Source of the DNA: Cyanobium sp. M30B3
GTDB taxonomy: Bacteria > Cyanobacteriota > Cyanobacteriia > PCC-6307 > Cyanobiaceae
DNA: 64,000 bases
Direction of reading: 5' to 3'
Assembly: GCA_018399015.1 (NCBI GenBank)
Contig: CP073761.1
Location: forward strand, 1,116,001 to 1,180,000
The notes beneath the pieces were generated by a model, which was not told the DNA's origin, did no database searches, and saw nothing but the letters and a program-made list of their open reading frames with translations. Every line of letters starts with the position of its first letter. The stretch's first letter is position 1. This document shows, piece after piece, positions 41,301-56,844 of this stretch. Made by a program: the position numbers and the translations under genes.

Positions 41301-43115
41301 TGCCGGAATGGTGGGCGATCCGTCGCAGGGTGCGCACCGTCTCGGTGATGTTGGCCCCCTTGTTGAGCATCAGGGCCTCGGCCCGGGAGCCCATGGCGGC
41401 GTCGGTGATCTCCGGCCGGGTGGGGGTGCCGTGGTGGGCCATGGTGTCCAGCACCTCGGTGGCCCAGATGCAGGGCACATGGGCCGCGGCGCACACCCGC
41501 AGGATCTCCTCCTGGATGGCGCTGAGGGCGTCCCAGCCGCACTCCACCGCCAGATCGCCACGGGCGATCATCACCCCCAGGGGCATGGGCTCGGCCATGG
41601 CGGCCAGCAGCAGCCTGGGCAGGTTGAGAAAGGCCTGCTGGGTCTCGATCTTGAGCACCACCCCGCCGCCTGGGTTCTCCTGCTGCGCCAGCGCCTGGTG
41701 CAGACAGGCGACATCCGCCTCGCTGCGCACGAACGAGTAGTTCACCAGGTCGGCGTGGCGGCAGGCCAGGGCCAGGTCGTCCCGGTCCTTGGCGGTGAGG
41801 GCGGGGATCTTCAGGTTCGTGTCGGGCAGGTTGATGCCCTTGTCGGCCCGCAGGCGACTGCCCTTGGGCCGTGCCTGCACGATCTCCAGCTCCACCTCCA
41901 GCTCGGCCCCCGGGCCGCCGCCGGCCGGGGCCACCACCACGGCGCCGATCTTGCCGTCGTCGAACAGCACCCGCTGGCCCGCTTCCAGATCGGCCAGCAC
42001 CTCGGGCAGGCTGCAGCTCACCCTGGCGGGGGCCTGGCCCGGATCGGCGCTGCCGGTGATCGGTCCGCCGCTGAGGCGCAGCCGCTCGCCCTGCTTGAGC
42101 AGCAGCTCGCCGGGGCACTCGGGCAGGGCGGCCACCTCCAGGCGCACCGGTCCGCCCTCCTGGCGGAACACCAGCCCCGCCACAAAGCGGCAGTGCTGGC
42201 GGCAGTGCAGCAGCACGCCGTTCTCCAGGCGACCGTCCACCACCAGCTCCCGCCAGCGCCCCGACGCGTCCCGGCTGCGCAGCCGGTCGCCGCTGTCGAG
42301 CTGCCGCCAGCTGTTCCCCACCACCGGCAGCAGCACCAGCTGGGGGTCGCAGTCCGCTGGCGGCGCGGTGCCCTGCGGCAGCGCAAGAATCCGGGCCGGC
42401 TGCAGCAGCCGGCCGTAGCGATCGCGGTCGGGTCGGGCGGCCACCACACCCGGCAGCGCCGGCAGGGGCCCGGTGCGCAGCTTCGGGCCGGCCAGATCCA
42501 TGGCGATGCGGCAGGGGCGCTGCTGGGCCTGGGCGGCGGCGCGCACCTGGCCGGCCAACGCCGCCCACACCGCCGGGGTGTCGTGGGCGCAGTTGATGCG
42601 GGCCACATCCATGCCGGCGTTCACCAGCTCGGGGATCAGGGAAGGGTCGTGGGTGGCGGCCGCCGGCAGGGTCACCATCACGGCCCGGCCGCTGCCCAGC
42701 AGGCGTTCGCTGTGGCGGCGCAGCAGCGCGTGGCCCTGCTCGAAGCTGGCGGGGGGCTCGATCCCGGGGGCTGTATCCGGGTCGTATCCGGCCTCGCCGG
42801 GGTCGACCGGCGTGCCACAGAGGCAGTGCACCACCGCAATCAGGCTGTTGAGGCTGGCCAGCAGGTGGGGCTCGCAGCCAGCCAGCGTGCTCAGCCCCCG
42901 CTGGCGCAGGGCCTGCTGCAGGCTGGGCTGGTGGGGGCGGTGGTGGTTGTGGCGGTGAAATGCCACGAAATGGAGCAGGTTGCGGGCGCTGAGCCGATGG
43001 GGGGCGGCCACGGCGGCCAGCCGCGCGGCCTGCTCCTGTTCAAAGCTCAGCAGCTGCCGGCGCAGCTCCAGCAGTTGCTCACGGATCTGCAGCAGGTCCA
43101 CAGCTGGTTCCGTTC

Positions 43116-43119
<4 letters not shown>
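41239..43119 (-). CDS. pyruvate-kinase-like protein with novel N-terminal extension and no C-domain
   Basis: The 626-aa product has a C-terminal two-thirds with pyruvate kinase motifs: [41 protein letters not shown] (B domain), [14 protein letters not shown] (catalytic Lys and Glu) and [11 protein letters not shown] with [19 protein letters not shown]. It ends soon after, lacking the allosteric C-domain. The first ~140 residues (helical, His/Arg-rich: [21 protein letters not shown]) match nothing I know. Its start overlaps the glgP stop as ATGA, so it is coupled to glycogen breakdown. It may be an unregulated or altered-substrate enzyme; NKGAN replaces the usual SGETA near the end. Confidence 0.8.
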
Positions 43120-45674
<2,555 letters not shown>

Positions 45675-45825
45675 GGGAGTTAGCAAGTGCGTGCCTCCAG
45701 GCTGGGAACGTTGCGTTAAGGCTTCGTTTTGGGGGCGGCAGCCGTTGCGGGCGCGCCTGTGTCGTGGTTGCTCGACAGCGCCCGCTGGCGGAGCTAGGGG
45801 ATCCAACAGAGAGGGCCCGCTGGTG

Positions 45826-47712
45826 ATGGCGCATTCCGACCCACCCCCCCCCGCCGACCCCGGGGCGGAGGCGCCGGTGGTGGTGTGCGGCCTGGGCTCC
45901 CTGGGCCAGGCCTGTCTGCAGCGGCTGCTCAGCTTCAACGTGCCCCTGGCCTGCGTGGATCTGGAGCCGCCCCGCTGGCGCGACCCCAGCCTCGAGCAGC
46001 GGCTGCGGAGCTGCCTCACCCTGGGGGACATGCGCCTGCCCCATGTGCTGCGCCAGGCAGGAGCGCCCGGGGCCCGGGCTGTGCTGCTGCTCAGTTCCGA
46101 GAGCACGGTGAACCTGGAGGCGGCGCTGCAGGTGCGCCTGCTCAACCCCGGGGCGGAGATCGTGGTGCGCTCGGGCAGCCGCCAGGCCGATCTGGGGGTG
46201 CTGCTGGAGGAGCGGCTGCCCGGGGTGGCGGTGGTGGACCCGGTGCTGCTGTGCGCCGAGGCCATCAGCTCCGCACTGCGGCCGGAGACCATCCCGGTGA
46301 GCTTCGAGGCCCATGGCCAGGACTACCAGATCCTGGCCCATCCCTGGGATGACCGCCGCTTTCAGCGCCCCCTGCGCCTGCCGCAGCAGCCGGGCGGCGA
46401 TCCCCTGCTGGTGATGCCCCGCAGCCTGTCGGTGAGCGGTGAGGATTCCGTGGCACCGGGGCTCCGTCGCCGCCGCCGCTGGCGGCGCCTACCCGCCATG
46501 GTGGCGGCGGCGCTTGGCCAGTGCTCCCGGGGACAGCGGCTGGCGCTGCTCGTGCTGGCTCTGCTGGCCGCCCTCGGGGTGCATCTGTTCTCCGAACTGG
46601 GGGGCTGGCGCCAGGGGGTGTTCGTGACCCTGGCCCTGCTCAAGGGGGAATATGCGGATCCGGTGAACGTGCTGCTGGAGGCCGGCAGTGGCCTGGCGGA
46701 GAGAAGTGGCTGGCTGATCGCCGGCACCCTGCTCTATTCGCTGGTGGGCACCATGCTCACCTCCGCCCTGGTGGCGGTGATTCTGGAGCGGCTGCTGCGC
46801 GATCGGCTGGGCACCTCCAGGCCCCGTCTGCCGCGGCGGGCGAGCCGGCCGGTGCTGCTGCTGGGCAGCGGCGGTCTGGCCCAACGGGTGGCCCGCCTGC
46901 AGCAGCGCCTGGGGCGCACGGTGCTGTTGGTGGGGGCGGAGCGAACCGCCGGCACCACGGCCATCGGCTTCGACGATCTGCCCGCGGCGTTGCAGGCCCT
47001 CGATGGCCTGCCGGTGCGGGCAGTGGCCCTGCTCTCCACCGACCTGCTGGCCAACCTGCAGGGGGCCCTGAGCCTGCAGCAGCGCTGGCCGGATGCCCGC
47101 ATCGCCATGCTGGCCCACGCCTTCGGGGCCGCCGAGCAGCTGGGGGACCTGCTGGGTGGCGTGGCGGTGATCTCCGCCATGGATCTGGTGGCCGATGCCA
47201 TGGTGGCCACCGCCTTCGGCGAGCGGATCGAGGCCGTGCTGCGCCTGCGGGGCACCAACCTGTTGCAGGTGCTCTACCGGGTCGCGGCCGGCGACACCCT
47301 CTGCGGCCGCAGCGTGGCCCGGCTGGAGAACGGCTACGGGATCACCGTGGTGTCCCTGTGGCGGCCGCGGCGGGGTGCGCCCCTGGCCCTGCCCAGGCTC
47401 GACATGCTGGTGGCCCCCGATGACCAGCTGGTGGTGCTGGCCACGGCGGACAGCCTGCGCCGGATCGAACTGGGCGAGGCCCGCCCGCCCGGCTGTCGCC
47501 TGCGCCTGCAGAACGTGCACGTGGACGCGGCGGGCAGTTGCTTTGAGGCCCAGCAGCAGCTGGCCCGGGCCCTGGGCTGTCTGCCGGGGGAGGTGGCTTT
47601 CCTGCTCGATGGCCAGGAGCATCTCTCGCCGCCGCTCGACGGCGACGTCGGGGAGCTGCTGATCGATGAACTGCGCCGCCAGGGGGTGCGCTGCCGGCTG
47701 GAGCCGATCTGA
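45826..47712 (+). CDS. RCK-TM-RCK (TrkA-N/POLLUX-like) membrane protein
   Basis: The 628-aa product has an N-terminal RCK/TrkA-N nucleotide-binding fold (VVVCGLGSLGQACLQRLL), then about two to three membrane segments (RLALLVLALLAALGVHLF, and GWLIAGTLLYSLVGTMLTSALVAVIL), then a second nucleotide fold (PVLLLGSGGLAQRVARL). A C-terminal part ends with possible TrkA-C-like domains. No TVGYG-type filter is seen (the loop reads VFVTLALLKGEYADP). The order RCK-TM-RCK is unusual; CASTOR/POLLUX-type channels have TM-RCK-RCK. It may be an ion-transport or regulatory subunit. Start ATG 45826 (GTG 45823 possible). It diverges from glgP. Confidence 0.7.
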   Translation: MAHSDPPPPADPGAEAPVVVCGLGSLGQACLQRLLSFNVPLACVDLEPPRWRDPSLEQRLRSCLTLGDMRLPHVLRQAGAPGARAVLLLSSESTVNLEAALQVRLLNPGAEIVVRSGSRQADLGVLLEERLPGVAVVDPVLLCAEAISSALRPETIPVSFEAHGQDYQILAHPWDDRRFQRPLRLPQQPGGDPLLVMPRSLSVSGEDSVAPGLRRRRRWRRLPAMVAAALGQCSRGQRLALLVLALLAALGVHLFSELGGWRQGVFVTLALLKGEYADPVNVLLEAGSGLAERSGWLIAGTLLYSLVGTMLTSALVAVILERLLRDRLGTSRPRLPRRASRPVLLLGSGGLAQRVARLQQRLGRTVLLVGAERTAGTTAIGFDDLPAALQALDGLPVRAVALLSTDLLANLQGALSLQQRWPDARIAMLAHAFGAAEQLGDLLGGVAVISAMDLVADAMVATAFGERIEAVLRLRGTNLLQVLYRVAAGDTLCGRSVARLENGYGITVVSLWRPRRGAPLALPRLDMLVAPDDQLVVLATADSLRRIELGEARPPGCRLRLQNVHVDAAGSCFEAQQQLARALGCLPGEVAFLLDGQEHLSPPLDGDVGELLIDELRRQGVRCRLEPI

Positions 47713-47802
47713 GGCCGACGCGTCAACATGACTAAGACTTCTCACGGCCCCTGGTGCGCCGGGGGATCGCTCATCTAGCAACGTTCCAGGCCGGCGCCGG
47801 GC

Positions 47803-49275
47803 ATGGGCTTCTTCATTCAGCTCACCGATGCGATCGCCGCTCGCCAGTCCCTGCTGGTGACCGGACTCGATCCCAATCCCGAGATGCTGCAGAGCTGGGC
47901 GGCGCGCCGGGGGCTGGGCGGCCGTTCCTTCCTCAGCCAGGCCCGCCACTGGATCAAGGCGGTGATCGAGGCCACCGCTCCCCACGTGTGCGCCTACAAG
48001 CCCAGCCTGGGCTTCTACCAGGCCCTGGGGCCGGTGGGGCTGGAGCTGCTGCTCGAGGTGCGCGACCTGGTGCCGCGGGAGCTGCCGCTGATCATCGATG
48101 CCAAGCACGGCGATCTCAACTCCTCCTCGGCCCTGGCCCAGTACCTCTTCAAGGAGCTGGCGGCCGACGCGGTGACCCTCTCGCCCCTGGCCGGCCAGGA
48201 CATCGCCGCCCCGTTCCTGCTGTATTCCGGCAAGGCGGTGGTGATGACCTGCCACAGCTCCAACCAGGCGGCGCGGGTGATCCAGCACTACCCGAGCGAA
48301 CAGGAGCCCCTCTACCTGCGCATCGTGCGCGAAACCCAGCTCTGGGCCACCCCGGAGCAACTGCTGCTGGAGGTGGGCACCAGCGATCCGGCGATCCTGG
48401 CCCGGGTGCGCCAGGAGGCACCCGAGCGCTTCCTGATCCTGCGCAGCCTCTGGGGCCAGGAGGAGCGGCTGGAGGCCATGCTCCAGGCCGGCTTCACCGC
48501 CGCCGGCGACGGGCTGCTGCTGCCCCTGCCCCAGAACCTGCTGGTGGAGGACGACATCGCCGAGCGGGCCGCCGCCCTCAAGCGCCAGATCAGCGCCAGC
48601 CGCGACGCCTGGCTGAACCAGCAGGAGCGGGAGGGCAGCTGCGTGCTCTGGCAGGCCCCGGCCGAGGGGGACCTGATGGATCAGCTGATCCTCGACCTGT
48701 TCGACATCGGCTGCCTGCTGTTCGGCGAGTACGTGCAGGCCTCCGGCGCGGTGTTCAACTACTACGTGGACCTGCGCCAGATCATCTCCGACCCCAACCT
48801 GTTTCACCGGGTGCTGGCGGCCTATGCCGGTTGCATGGCGGAACTGGCCTTCGACCGCATCGCCGGCATCCCCTACGGCTCCCTGCCCACCGCCACCGGC
48901 CTGTCGCTGCTGCTGCACAAGCCGCTGATCTACCCGCGCAAGGAGGTGAAGGCCCACGGCGCCCGCCGCCTGATCGAGGGCGACTTCGAGGAGGGCGACC
49001 TGGTGGTGGTGGTGGACGACATCCTGATCACCGGCGGCAGCGTGCTGGAGGGCATCGCCAAGCTGGAGAGCTCGGGGCTGCAGGTGCAGGACGTGGTGGT
49101 GTTCATCGACCACGGCGGCGACCACGACCGCCATGCCACCGAGCGGCTGGCGGCGGCCGGCTACCGCTGCCATGCCGTGCTGGACATCGGCCGCATCACC
49201 CGGGTGCTGCACGCTGCCGGCCGGCTCAGCGCCGCCCAGGCAGCCACCCTGCTGCCCGGCACCACCCTCGCCTGA
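47803..49275 (+). CDS. pyrFE: bifunctional OMP decarboxylase / orotate phosphoribosyltransferase
   Basis: This 490-aa fusion carries the last two steps to UMP. The N-terminal half is a type 2 OMP decarboxylase (GLDPNPEM, YKPSLGFYQ, IIDAKHGDLNSSS). The C-terminal half is OPRT with IPYGSLPTATGLSL, the flexible-loop region KEVKAHG and PRPP site VVVVDDILITGGSVLEG. The order PyrF-PyrE is opposite to the animal UMP synthase and occurs in cyanobacteria. ATG 47803 was used. It may form part of a pyrimidine region with pyrC. Confidence 0.94.
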   Translation: MGFFIQLTDAIAARQSLLVTGLDPNPEMLQSWAARRGLGGRSFLSQARHWIKAVIEATAPHVCAYKPSLGFYQALGPVGLELLLEVRDLVPRELPLIIDAKHGDLNSSSALAQYLFKELAADAVTLSPLAGQDIAAPFLLYSGKAVVMTCHSSNQAARVIQHYPSEQEPLYLRIVRETQLWATPEQLLLEVGTSDPAILARVRQEAPERFLILRSLWGQEERLEAMLQAGFTAAGDGLLLPLPQNLLVEDDIAERAAALKRQISASRDAWLNQQEREGSCVLWQAPAEGDLMDQLILDLFDIGCLLFGEYVQASGAVFNYYVDLRQIISDPNLFHRVLAAYAGCMAELAFDRIAGIPYGSLPTATGLSLLLHKPLIYPRKEVKAHGARRLIEGDFEEGDLVVVVDDILITGGSVLEGIAKLESSGLQVQDVVVFIDHGGDHDRHATERLAAAGYRCHAVLDIGRITRVLHAAGRLSAAQAATLLPGTTLA

Positions 49276-49362
49276 GGCCCGCTTCGGTTAGGACAGCAGC
49301 CCGGACCCGGGGCAGCCCGGCCCTGCCCCTGGGTCCGGTCTGACTTCGCCCGCCAACCGTTC

Positions 49363-52300
49363 GTGACGTCGTTTTCCGAGCCCTTCCTGCGCCGGCCGGT
49401 GCTCACCCTGGTGGTGACCCTGATCGTGCTGCTGGTGGGGCTGGTGTGCCTGCCCCGGCTGGATGTGGAGAACCTGCCGGCGATCGCCCCCAGCCGGGTC
49501 ACCGTGCGCGCCACCTATCCCGGCGCCAGCCCCGAGGTGGTGGAGCAGGGGGTCACCGCCCTGCTGGAGAAGCAGCTCAACGGCATGGAGCGCCTCGATC
49601 AGATCCGCTCGGTGAGTGCGGCCGGCAGCAGCTCCATCAACCTCACCTTCACCGGTGGCGATCCGGAGATCAACCAGATCAACACCCAGAACGAGGTGGC
49701 GGTGGTGCAGCGCCAGCTGCCGGCGCCCGTGGCCCGCTTCGGCGTGCAGGTGCGGCGCAGCTCCGACGACCTGCTGATGGTGCTCAGCTTCAGTGCCGAC
49801 CGCGAGGCCTACAGCGAGGGCTTCCTCAGCGGCTGGGTGGACCAGGTGGTGAAGGACCGGCTGCAGCGGGTGCCCGGGGTGGGCTCCGTGAACGTGTCCG
49901 GTGGCAGCAGCCTGGCCTTCCGCCTCTGGCTCGATCCGGTGCGGCTGCAGGAGCGCAACCTCACCCTGGCGGACGTGCGCCAGGCCCTGCAGGCCCAGAA
50001 CGTGCTGGCCGCCCTGGGCCAGCTGGGGGGCGCCCCCAGCCCGCCGGGCCAGGAGCTCACCCTGCCGCTGCGCATGGAGGGGCGGCTGCGCTCGCCGCAG
50101 GAGTTTGAACAGCTGGTGGTGGCCAAGGCCCCCAATGGCGGGGTGACCCTGCTGAAGGATGTGGGCCGGGTGGAGCTGGGCATCGAGAGCTACGACACCG
50201 TGGCCACCAACCTGCAGGGCGATGCGGTGGTGGCGGTGCTGGTGTTCCAGCGGGACGGCAGCAACGCGATCAGCGTGAGCGAGGGGGTGAACCGGGCCCT
50301 GGCGGAACTGGAGGACCGCTTCCCGCCGGGGGTGGACCTGCAGCTGATCGTGGATGAGGCCGACTTCGTGCGCGGCAGCATCAACGCCACCCTCAGCAGC
50401 CTGCGGGATGCGGTGCTGCTGGTGTTCCTGGCCCTGCTGCTGGGCCTGGGCAACCTGCGGCTGGCCCTGATCACCGCCGTGGCCGTGCCCGTGGCCCTGG
50501 TGGGCTCGTTGATCGTGCTCGACCTCACCGACCAGTCGATCAACACCCTCACCCTGTTCGGCATGGTGCTGGCCACCGGCCTGGTGGTGGATGACGCCAT
50601 CGTGGTGAGCGAGGACATCGGCCGGCGGCTGGAGGCAGGCACGCCGCCGCTGCGGGCGGCCCGCGAGGCGATGGCCGAGCTGGGCAGCGCCGTGATCGCC
50701 ACCTCGCTGGTGCTGGTGGCGGTGTTCGTGCCGGTGCTGGGTCTGGAGAGCAGCGTGGGCCGGCTCTACGCCCCGATCGCCATCACGATCAGCGCCACGA
50801 TTGTCTTCTCCACCCTCAACGCCCTCACCTTCACGCCGGTGGCGGCCAGCCGCCTGATGCGGCCCAGCCAGTCCCAGCCGGCCTGGCTGCTGCGCTGGAT
50901 CGATCCCCCCCGCCGCTGGCTGGAATCCCTGGAGGGGCCCTACAGCCGGCTGCTGGAGCGCACCCTCGGCTACCGCCGCCGGGTGGCGGCCCTGCTGCTG
51001 GTGGGCCTGCTGCTCACGGTGGTGGCCCTGCAGCAGCGTCCCCGGGCCTTCATCCCCCAGGAGGACAACGGCCAGCTGCGAGGCGTGGTGATCCTGCCCG
51101 ATGGGCTGGGACTGCAGCCCACCACCGCGGCGATGGAGCAGGTGCGCCAGGTGATCGCCGCTGAACCGCTGGTGGCGCGGGCCAACTTCTACGCCGGCCG
51201 CTCCTTCGGCGACAGCAGCCCCAACAAGGGGCAGTTCTTTCTGCGCCTGCGGCCGATCGAGGAGCGTCCCGGCCCTGACGACACCACCGAGGCGGTGGCC
51301 GGGCGGCTCAGCGCCAACCTGCGCCGCCAGGTGAAGGGGGCGGCCGTGCAGCTGAGCCAGGCCCCTTCGGTGCGGGGCTTCAGCTCGGAGGGGGGCCTGG
51401 AGTTGGAGCTGCTCGACACCAGCGGCGGCCAGCTGAGCCTGGAGGCCTTCGCCCAGGAGGCGCAGGGCTTCATCAATGCGGCGATGGCCACCGGCGCGTT
51501 CGAGCGGGTGTCCACCCGCTTCACCGCCAATGCCCCCAGCTGGCCCTGGTGCCCGACCGGCTGCAGATGGCCTCCCTGGGGGTGGACCTCTCCACCCTGG
51601 TGGATGGCCTGGGCGCGGCCCTGGGCAGTGATTACGTGAACGACAGCTTCGAGAGCGAGCAGGTGCGCAAGGTGATCCTGCAGCTGGAGGGCTCCGGCCG
51701 GCGGGACACCGCCGACCTGCTGGCCCTGCCGGTGCGCACCAACACCGGAACGCTGATTCCCCTGGCCCAGCTGGTGCGGGTGGAGACCGACAGCGGACCC
51801 ACCACGATCAACCGCTCCCGTCTGGCGCGGGCCATCTCTGTGCGGGCCCTGCCCAGGGCGGGGGTGAGCAGCGGCCAGGCGATGGCCACCCTGGAGCGGC
51901 TGCAGGCGGAACGGGGCAGCAGCACCGAACTGGAATGGGCCGGCCTGGCGCGGGAGGAGGCCCGGGCCGGCGGCAGCAACGGTCTCACCTTCGGGCTGGC
52001 GGTGCTGGTGACGCTGCTGGTGCTGGCGGCTCTCTACGACAACTTCCTCGATCCCTTCATCATCCTGGTGACGGTGCCGCTGGCCCTGCTGGGGGCCCTG
52101 GTGGGGCTGGCCCTGCGCGATCTGCCCCTGGACGTGTACGGCCAGATGGGCCTGCTGGTGCTGGTGAGCCTGGCGGCCAAGAACGGCATCCTGATCGTGG
52201 AATTCGCCAACCAGCGCCTGGCTGAAGGTGCCGACCTCGACAGTGCCATCCGCGACGCCGCCCGCACCCGCCTGCGGCCGATCCTGCTCACCGCCGTGTC

Positions 52301-52502
52301 GTCCCTGGCCGGCTTCGTGCCCCTGCTGCTGGCCCGGGGCTTCGGCTCCGGCAGCCGGGTGAGCATCGGCACCGTGGTGTTCTCCGGTCTGCTGGTGGCC
52401 ACCCTGCTCAGCCTGTTCGTGGTGCCCGTGCTCTACCGGATCATCAAGGGCTGGGAGCTGAGCCTGTTCAGGGGTCGTCCGGGTGCTGGGCACTCCCACT
52501 GA
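49363..52502 (+). pseudogene. RND efflux permease (AcrB-type), frameshifted
   Basis: From GTG 49363 the frame gives about 725 residues of an AcrB-type RND pump (FLRRPVLTLVVTLIVLLVGL, AIAPSRVTVRATYPGASPEVVE, LVVDDAIVVSEDIGRR with the TM4 acids). At the five-C run 51533-51537 it shifts; the next frame resumes [17 protein letters not shown] and continues to 52502 with [23 protein letters not shown]. One missing C explains this; both halves are intact, for a total near 1045 residues, the normal RND length. This may be sequencing error or a recent inactivation. No HlyD-type adaptor gene adjoins. The 3' end overlaps the channel gene by 35 bp, converging. Confidence 0.85.
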
Positions 52503-53232
52503 AGCGGCTGATCAGCAGCCCCATCACCACCGCCAGATAGAAGGTGCCGGCCACGGCGATGGCCACGCTGCCCATCTGGGCCAGGCCGGTGATCGGCAAC
52601 ACATCGCCGAAGCCGGTGGTGGTGAGGCTCACAAAGGCGAAGTAGTTGAGGCGCATGAAGTTCAGCTCCCACACCTGCTGTCCCCCGAGACGGCTGGCCT
52701 CCACGGCCCCCTCGCCCTGGTTGAGCTCCATCCCGGCAAGCCCGAAGCTCCCCGGCTGGATCGTCTCCAGGGCGGCGAAGATCAGTCCACCGCTGAGCCC
52801 GAGCATCAGGTATCCCGCCAGCGCGCCCTGCAGCACATCGCCACTCACCCGCCGCTCCTGGGCCAGGGTGAGGATCAGTCGCAGGGCGCTCCAGCAGCTG
52901 AACAGGCTCCACAGCACCAGCACCGGGATACCGCTGCCGCGCATTGCCAGGGGGGTGACGTACCAGATCACACCACTGGCCAACACCGCCAGGCCCAGGG
53001 CCCGGTAAGGCACGAAGGATGGCGCCCCACGGTCGCGGGGCGCCAGGGTCTGGAGCATGGTGGCGGCCAGGGCCAGGTAGCCGAGAGAGGAGAGGCGCGC
53101 CCAGGGGCCAGGCAGGGTGAAGCTCACCAGCAGCGCCAGGCAGATGGCCAGCAGGTGGCGGTAGTGGCGGTGGCGTCGATCACCTTGAGCATCCCGGCTG
53201 TGCGCCTGGGCCCGGGGCCTGGGCTGGGGCAT
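52468..53232 (-). CDS. two-pore-helix potassium channel
   Basis: The 254-aa product has about five or six hydrophobic helices and a K+ pore loop [21 protein letters not shown], with TTGFGD as selectivity filter, followed by the inner helix [24 protein letters not shown]. The N-terminus is His/Arg-rich and cytosolic. There is no RCK domain on the protein, although an RCK-type gene lies at 45.8 kb. The last codons overlap the RND gene by 35 bp. The SDR gene follows 3 bp upstream on the same strand. Confidence 0.87.
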   Translation of the reverse strand: MPQPRPRAQAHSRDAQGDRRHRHYRHLLAICLALLVSFTLPGPWARLSSLGYLALAATMLQTLAPRDRGAPSFVPYRALGLAVLASGVIWYVTPLAMRGSGIPVLVLWSLFSCWSALRLILTLAQERRVSGDVLQGALAGYLMLGLSGGLIFAALETIQPGSFGLAGMELNQGEGAVEASRLGGQQVWELNFMRLNYFAFVSLTTTGFGDVLPITGLAQMGSVAIAVAGTFYLAVVMGLLISRFSGSAQHPDDP

Positions 53233-53235
53233 GGC

Positions 53236-53938
53236 TCAGACCTCCAGCTGGCAGCTCACCTTGTATTCAAACGGCACGGCGCTGGCCGGCAGGCTGAGCA
53301 GGTGGCCGATGCTGGCGGCCAGATCCTCCGGCTGGGTCATGGCCTGCTTGGGCAGCGCCGTCACGGCGGCGGCCATCTCCGTGTTCACCCAGCTGGGGCA
53401 CATCGCCGTGACGCGGATGCCCTGGTGCCAGCCCTCGTTGCGCATCGTCTGGCAGAGGGCCAGCAGGGCGAATTTGCTGGCGCTGTAGGCCGCCAGGTGG
53501 GGCCAGGCCGCCCGGCTCAGGCGCCAGGGCCCGAGCAGATTCACATCCAGCACCCGCTGGATCTCCGCCTCTTCCCCAGGGGAGAAACAGAGGCCTACCC
53601 GCGAGAAGATGCCAGCGCAGTGCACCACGGCATCGATGGTGCCCCACCGGGCCAGTGCCGCAGCCACCCAGGTCTCCGGGCTGCTGTCGGCCCGATCCGG
53701 GCCGGTGGGCTGGCTTGCCCGGGCCTCGTAGGGGTGGATCAACAGGCGATCCAGCCATTCCTCGGGCGCCTCGGGGCTGGCGGCCAGCCATTCCTGGGGC
53801 GACAGCGGTTGCCGCAGGCCCAGGCTCACCCGGTGGCCATCGGCCAGCAGCCGCAGGGCGGTGGCCCGGCCGATGCCGCGGCTGGCCCCGCTCACCAGCA
53901 CGCTGCGCTGGCCGCGGGCTGGGCCAACGTTGCTGGGG

Positions 53939-53946
<8 letters not shown>
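53236..53946 (-). CDS. short-chain dehydrogenase/reductase with internal deletion
   Basis: The 236-aa SDR has the cofactor motif VLVSGASRGIGRATAL and AVVHCAGIFSRVG (NNAG-like), DVNLLGPWRLSRAA, then YSASKFALLAL (Tyr-xxx-Lys). The usual stretch of about 25 residues between LSRAAWPH and the Tyr, including the beta-5 catalytic Ser (SS/SMSG), is missing in frame, so catalysis is doubtful. ATG 53946 was chosen; longer frames to 54102 are shadow. Its start lies 8 bp inside the end of the kinase gene. It may be a recent decaying paralogue or a non-catalytic protein. Confidence 0.8.
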
Positions 53947-56468
<2,522 letters not shown>

Positions 56469-56697
56469 TCAGCCGCAGGTGCACACGGACGGCTGTTGGT
56501 GTAAAGCGAAACATCGCCCCCTGAAATGGTGATGATCTGCCCACAGAATCATAGGTAGCAATACTCAAATCGGTGGCAATCCTCGTGGCCGGCCGCCAGG
56601 GGTTGCCTGCGGCCGTTCTGCTGCCAGTGGGTTGCAGGGCTCACCGCAGCCATCCGGCATCCCCAGGCTGGTGGCTGAAGGGTTGCGGGAAGGGGCG

Positions 56698-56844
56698 ATG
56701 CTCAGGCAGTTGCAGGTGCTGATGCCGATGGCCAACACCACGGCCCTGGCCGCCGCCCTGGCCCTCGGCATGCTGGTGGTGGGCGCGCTGTTGGTCGGCG
56801 ATGTGCTCGACCGGATGGCCCGGTGCCGCCGTCAGCGGCTGTAG
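56698..56844 (+). CDS. small membrane protein between chlB and chlL
   Basis: This 48-aa ORF has one membrane helix ([20 protein letters not shown]) and a basic tail ending RCRRQRL. Codons end almost exclusively in G/C, which chance ORFs in an intergenic region do not need to show. A GGAAGGGG stretch is well placed before ATG 56698. It overlaps the 3' end of chlB by 13 bp on the opposite strand. It is not recognised; it could be an accessory of chlorophyll synthesis or an unrelated small protein. The rest of 56436-56697 shows no gene. Confidence 0.5.
   Translation: MLRQLQVLMPMANTTALAAALALGMLVVGALLVGDVLDRMARCRRQRL

Noticed and set aside
45675-46292. 206-codon N-terminal extension of glgP
   Set aside because: Known phosphorylases begin near ATG 45674 and the extension lies antisense to the RCK gene.
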